Assembly: GCA_011376105.1 (NCBI GenBank)
Contig: DRPG01000548.1
Coordinates: 1-35,035, forward strand
Source: Deltaproteobacteria bacterium
GTDB taxonomy: Bacteria; Myxococcota_A; UBA796; GCA-2862545
Direction of reading: 5' to 3'
DNA length: 35,035 nucleotides
The position numbers and the translations under genes were made by a program. Below, piece after piece: positions 31,388-35,035 of this stretch (position 1 is the first letter of the stretch; each line of letters starts with the position of its first letter). A model generated the notes under the pieces. That model ran no database searches. It was not told the DNA's origin and saw only the letters and a program-made list of their open reading frames with translations.

Positions 31388-34017
31388 CACGTCTCCTCCC
31401 CAGTCGCGCGGGACACACCACGCAGCACCAGGCGCTCGAACAGCAGCGCCGCCACCAGCAGGGACACCGCCAGGCAGCCGAAGGATCCCACCCGGGCGAA
31501 CCCCGCGAGGCCCCATACGTCGAACAGGAACACCTTGACGGTGGACAACATCACGAAGCCAAAGCCGACGAGGCGCACCCACCGCAGATCCCTGAGCAGC
31601 CCGATCCCCAGGATGGCCAAGCCGTAGCCTGCCCAGGAGGCCGAGCGGACGGTGCCCTGTAGCCAGCCCGAGCCCCCCAGCTCCAGGGGACCAGCCCCCT
31701 GGAAGGCGTGGGAGACCTGGACGTTGACCAGGGCAAACCCGATCGCCACGGCCACGGACGCCATCAGGGTGGCGTGCCGGGGCAGCCGGCGGGCGACGAG
31801 CAGCACACAGATCAGGGGGACGCCCCAGGTATACAGCGTCCAGTTCAGGATCGGCCAGCCCTCGGCCGCGGTGCCCCAGCTCAGGGCCCAGGGGTTGATC
31901 ACCAGGCGCACCCCCACCATCAGGGACAGCAGCACGGCGCTGGCCTCGAGCAGGGGGTGGCGCAGGCGGCGGTGGATCCAGGCCAGCGCCGCCGCCTCCA
32001 GGGCCCAGGCGACGGTGAGCCAGCGCTCGCTCAGCTGGAGGGGGACCGCAGCGACGGCCCCCAGCAGCACGATCGCCGCAAACAGGGCGGTGATCGCCTC
32101 GGTGCGCAGCAACGCCCCCCGTCGGACCAGCACCGCCGCCCCGAGCAGGGCGTTGGCCCCCAGCAGCAGCGGCAGCAGGCCGATCGCCGTGTCGTCCAGC
32201 GCGATCCACCAGCAGGCGTGCAGCGGCGGGAACAGCACCAGCCCCGCGACGGCGGAGGCGGCCCAGGCCAGGCGGGGGCCGCTGGACCAGCGCCACAGCA
32301 CCGGCACCTGGGAGGTCGTGGCCAGGACCGCCGCGGTGGTGCCCGCGGTCCACCGCAGCCCCAGGGCCTCGGGATCCACCGCGAGCAGCGAGGGGCTCAG
32401 CGCCGCCAGGGTGGCGATCGCGATCCCACCCCACCCCGAGGACAGGGACAGGACGAACGCAGCCCCCACGAGGGCCGCGAGGCCAGGGGGCAGGGCCGTG
32501 TCGAGGGAGCTCGCCAGCACAGCCAGGGCGAGGCCCGAGGCCACCAGGGACAGGGCCGCGCCACGGGACGCTGTGGCGTGGCCCAGCGCAGCCCCCGCGC
32601 CGATCAGCGCGGGCCCCACGGCCCCGATCAGCAGCCAGCCCCACCCCGCACCCTCGACCGTAGACCACCCGAGGCCAAAGGCCCCCACCAGGACGCTGGC
32701 GATCAGGGACCCGATCGGGAGCCACGACAGCAGATCGGAGCGTCGGGACGCGAGCAGCAGCGGCAGCGGCAGCAGGGGCGTCGCCAGCGCAGCCGCCGCC
32801 AGCGCCGTCGGCGACGTCCGCGACACCACCTCGCCGGTTCGGGGATCGACAAACAAGGGATCGATCGGGACGATCCATGGGATCGCGCTCAGGAGCAGGA
32901 GCGTGGCGCCTCCCGCGCTCACGATCCGGATGCGTCGATCGGAGGAGGTGCTGGCCAGGCTGAAGGGCAGCACGAGGAGCAGCAGGCTGATCAGGGCCTC
33001 GATCACCTCGTCGGGGGCCAGCGCGGTCTGGGTCCAGGTGAGGAACAGCAACCACACGGCCGCAGCTGCGCCGGCCACCAGATCCCACCAGCCCCGCCGG
33101 GAGGCCGCGGTGACGAAGCCCGCGCACAGCAGGCTGAGGTAGGCGAACAGCTTCAGCGCGTCGCCCTCGCCGGTGGAGACCAGGATCGGGGTGAGGATCC
33201 CGCCGGTCAGGGCGAGCCAGGCCAGGAGACGATCGCGATGTCGGACGGCCCGGATCGCAGCGAGGGTGGTCACCGCGACCATCACCGCGCCGGAGGCGGT
33301 CGACGAGAGCAGCCCATAGAGGCTGGCCGCGGCGAACAGCGCCCCATAGAGGGTCCCGACCCCGGACCCGGCCAGGGCGGACGCCCCCCACCGATGGCCG
33401 ACCCGACGCAGCCAGGCTCCGGCGACCCACAGGACGATGCCGAGCCCCAGGGCCGCCGAGGTGCGGGCGGCGGGGCCCAGCCAGCCCCGCTCGATCGCGG
33501 CCGTCAGGGCGAGCAGCGCGGTGAGCACCGCGGCGAGACCGCCGAGCACCGCAGCGATCCACACCACCATCCGCTCGGGACTGGGCCACTCGAAGGCGGG
33601 ACGGACGGGGCGCAGAGGCTGGCGCTCGCCCCCCGGCTCGTCAAGGCCCGGGTGGAGGAGCGCCTCTGCCCCCTCTGCCCCCTCTGCCCCCTCTGCCCCC
33701 TCTGCCCCGATGGGCTCGTCGAGCAGCGCGCCGACGCTGGGGCGCTCCTCGGTCTCGAGGAACTCCTCGGTCTCGAGGGCCTCCTCGGTCTCAAGGAAGC
33801 CCTCACCGGCGCCGGGCACCGGAGCAGACAGTTGTCCTCCGGGGGCTGGGGGGAGCTCTGCGGTGGCCCCGCCGCTGGCCTCGACCGTGGCGAGGCGGCG
33901 CTCCAGCCCCCGGACGCGGCGCAGCGTCGGGATCCACAGGGCGAGGGCGATCCCCAGGGGGGCGAGCCACACGAGGAGCGCCGTCCCCACCGCGAGCAGG
34001 CCGAAGAGGATCTCCAC
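31387..34017 (-). CDS. DUF2339 polytopic membrane protein
   Basis: 876 aa, about the family's usual size. N-terminal helix (LFGLLAVGTALLVWLAPLGIALALWI), a coiled segment (RVRGLERRLATVEAS), a low-complexity acidic linker that includes five Gly-Ala-Glu repeats, and then more than 20 hydrophobic helices to the end. The start of the membrane core, FEWPSPERMVVWIAAVLGGL, with GLGIVLWVAGAWLRR, is the DUF2339 signature region. Function unknown; such proteins are often linked with envelope or surface polymer genes. GTG start after GGGGAGCGCTGAC. Confidence 0.85.
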   Translation of the reverse strand: MEILFGLLAVGTALLVWLAPLGIALALWIPTLRRVRGLERRLATVEASGGATAELPPAPGGQLSAPVPGAGEGFLETEEALETEEFLETEERPSVGALLDEPIGAEGAEGAEGAEGAEALLHPGLDEPGGERQPLRPVRPAFEWPSPERMVVWIAAVLGGLAAVLTALLALTAAIERGWLGPAARTSAALGLGIVLWVAGAWLRRVGHRWGASALAGSGVGTLYGALFAAASLYGLLSSTASGAVMVAVTTLAAIRAVRHRDRLLAWLALTGGILTPILVSTGEGDALKLFAYLSLLCAGFVTAASRRGWWDLVAGAAAAVWLLFLTWTQTALAPDEVIEALISLLLLVLPFSLASTSSDRRIRIVSAGGATLLLLSAIPWIVPIDPLFVDPRTGEVVSRTSPTALAAAALATPLLPLPLLLASRRSDLLSWLPIGSLIASVLVGAFGLGWSTVEGAGWGWLLIGAVGPALIGAGAALGHATASRGAALSLVASGLALAVLASSLDTALPPGLAALVGAAFVLSLSSGWGGIAIATLAALSPSLLAVDPEALGLRWTAGTTAAVLATTSQVPVLWRWSSGPRLAWAASAVAGLVLFPPLHACWWIALDDTAIGLLPLLLGANALLGAAVLVRRGALLRTEAITALFAAIVLLGAVAAVPLQLSERWLTVAWALEAAALAWIHRRLRHPLLEASAVLLSLMVGVRLVINPWALSWGTAAEGWPILNWTLYTWGVPLICVLLVARRLPRHATLMASVAVAIGFALVNVQVSHAFQGAGPLELGGSGWLQGTVRSASWAGYGLAILGIGLLRDLRWVRLVGFGFVMLSTVKVFLFDVWGLAGFARVGSFGCLAVSLLVAALLFERLVLRGVSRATGEET
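33664..33708. repeat. 9-bp tandem repeat, five copies, in DUF2339 gene
   Basis: Five exact copies of CTCTGCCCC, encoding Gly-Ala-Glu units on the minus strand in the linker between the first helix and the membrane core. Confidence 0.95.
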
Positions 34018-34095
34018 GTCAGCGCTCCCCGGATCGGGTGTTGGGGTGCAGGGCCCCCGGTGCTCGACCCCGAGGCGTGCCCTCTGGGGCGTGGA

Positions 34096-35035
34096 TCACT
34101 GGGAATGACCTCGACACTGAGAGAAAGCCGCGACGCAGCGCAGCGCGAGCTGTTGCCCCGGGGTGAGGACGATCCGGCCTGCAGCGATGGGGGGCTCGCC
34201 CGCCTCGAAGGTGGCCCGGACGATGTAGGTCCCCGCCGGGACTGCGCTGAGCTCGTGCAGCTCAGAGCCCGAGGCTGCGTCCTCAAGCCACAGGGCATGA
34301 GCGCCGGTGAACGCCACCGAGGCCGCCCGGCCCGGGGTCGGAGCCTGCTCGGGCTCAGGCTCGGGGGCTGGCCCGGGCTCGGGGGCTGGCCCGGGCTCGG
34401 GGGCTGGCCCGGGCTCGGGGGCCCGGGGCGGGCTCTCGGATCGTGCTGGAGCGGGCTGTGCCCCTGGATCGGCGGGCTCCCCGGTGGCCTCGGCTCCCTC
34501 CCCGGAGCCTCCGGTGGCCTCCCCAGCGCCTCCCCCGGGATCGGGGCCGGCGAGGGCCAGCTCGTCGGGATCGTCCGCTGGAGCCCGGTCTCTGTTGGGG
34601 GCCCCGATCGCGGCGGGGTCGCGATCGAAGGTGTGGCCGATGGTCACGATGAGGAACGCGGCGCCGAGGGCCACGAGGATCATCACCGAGCCGATCCCGG
34701 CCGCGATCAGACCCATCGCCCAGACCAGCGCTCGCTGCAGGCCGGTGCGGCGGGGCCCGGGGATCTCAGTGTGTGGGTCGCCGGTGTGTGGGTCGCCGGT
34801 GTGTGGGTCGCCGGTGTGTGGGTCGCCGGGGGACAGGGCGGAGGGGCTGGAGGGGCCGATGAGCTCGACGGGGCTGGCCATGGGGGTGCCCTGGCGCTCC
34901 AGCTTCGGCAGCAGCCGGATGGCGTCCTGCTGTTGTCGTCGTGCGTGCTCGACCCCGGGGCTGCCCCCGGGGAGCTTCGTCAGCTGCCGGGTCTTCGGGG
35001 ACTTCGCCTCGGGCAGCTCGGTGCCGAGGATCACC
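34096..35035 (-). CDS. Single-pass membrane protein with C-terminal sensor-like domain (5' end outside window)
   Basis: At least 312 codons; the frame is open to the right edge, so the start is not seen. The visible N part (LPEAKSPKTRQLTKLPGG) is polar, followed by four GDPHT repeats, one hydrophobic helix (LVWAMGLIAAGIGSVMILVA), a Pro/Glu/Gly-rich linker with EPGPAP repeats, and a compact end: AASVAFTGAHALWLEDAASG, VPAGTYIVRATFEAGEP, AGRIVLTPGQQLALRCVAAF and a final Cys. Extracellular ends of this kind, with AG-Y-I-A-F and a terminal C-F-C pattern, occur on myxobacterial Ser/Thr kinases, so an upstream kinase domain is possible but unseen. Located 78 bp upstream of DUF2339. Confidence 0.7.
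   Translation of the reverse strand, partial: VILGTELPEAKSPKTRQLTKLPGGSPGVEHARRQQQDAIRLLPKLERQGTPMASPVELIGPSSPSALSPGDPHTGDPHTGDPHTGDPHTEIPGPRRTGLQRALVWAMGLIAAGIGSVMILVALGAAFLIVTIGHTFDRDPAAIGAPNRDRAPADDPDELALAGPDPGGGAGEATGGSGEGAEATGEPADPGAQPAPARSESPPRAPEPGPAPEPGPAPEPGPAPEPEPEQAPTPGRAASVAFTGAHALWLEDAASGSELHELSAVPAGTYIVRATFEAGEPPIAAGRIVLTPGQQLALRCVAAFSQCRGHSQ
34360..34425. repeat. 18-bp tandem repeat in linker
   Basis: Three full and one partial copy of CTCGGGGGCTGGCCCGGG, encoding EPGPAP hexapeptides on the minus strand in the Pro-rich linker. Confidence 0.92.
34771..34830. repeat. 15-bp tandem repeat, four copies
   Basis: Four copies of GTGTGGGTCGCCGGT (last base differs in the fourth), encoding GDPHT pentapeptides on the minus strand before the transmembrane helix. 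Confidence 0.95.

Noticed and set aside
31388-33589. N-terminal extension that would make the DUF3999 gene 1387 codons long
   Set aside because: It runs through the DUF2339 gene in another frame and is Arg/Gly/Pro-rich; the DUF3999 start at 31387 has a ribosome site and a signal peptide.

Overview
The window is a GC-rich (roughly 70% by eye), gene-dense bacterial chromosome segment. It has no phage, integrase, transposase, CRISPR or plasmid genes. Gene content suggests a deltaproteobacterial, probably Myxococcota-like or Bradymonadota-like, organism; this is inferred from style rather than a marker gene. The pointers are a secreted amidohydrolase fused to thrombospondin type-3 repeats and a lamin-tail-like domain, lipoproteins with CxxCH motifs beside a DUF1501 protein, a patatin with EF-hands, Ala/Pro/Glu-rich membrane proteins, and a C-terminal sensor like those on myxobacterial kinases. 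GTG and TTG starts are common, and most starts here were chosen from an upstream GGAGG-like site. The tetramer GATC is extraordinarily frequent everywhere.

Layout. 1-3118: 3' part of the multidomain secreted hydrolase. 3271-5907: small lipoprotein, trpS, an intergenic 8-bp repeat array, and a YigZ/IMPACT family gene. 5939-11976 (minus strand): nucleoside phosphorylase, membrane-anchored metallo-beta-lactamase-fold protein lacking several metal ligands, patatin with inserted EF-hands, leucine-rich-repeat membrane protein, and a YiiX-like papain-fold protein. A 282-bp spacer inside this run has two DnaA-box matches. 12153-16757 (plus strand): a translationally coupled four-gene block (two-helix membrane protein, CxxCH protein, DUF1501 protein, CxxCH/repeat lipoprotein). 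16857-20124 (minus strand): tail-anchored repeat protein, arginine deiminase, DUF4870 membrane protein, tRNA-Pro(CGG) and rpe. 20214-20870: hypothetical. 21042-26776 (minus strand): DUF2288, DUF4105, the two subunits of a biotin-dependent acyl-CoA carboxylase, and a single-pass membrane protein. 26867-28489: delta-1-pyrroline-5-carboxylate dehydrogenase. 28590-35035 (minus strand): small membrane protein, an apparently frameshifted small gene, DUF3999 and DUF2339 coupled by a shared stop/start, and the 3' part of a gene running off the window.

The metabolic genes (trpS, rpe, arcA, acyl-CoA carboxylase, P5C dehydrogenase, nucleoside phosphorylase) are ordinary housekeeping or catabolic functions. 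The less usual content is in the envelope genes and in sequence texture: genome-wide GATC enrichment, at least eight short tandem repeat tracts (six in frame inside genes), and perfect palindromes without T-tracts at gene ends. The best candidates for something undescribed are the coupled CxxCH/DUF1501 block, the EF-hand insertion within a patatin fold, the metal-ligand-poor beta-lactamase-fold protein, and the DnaA-box pair.
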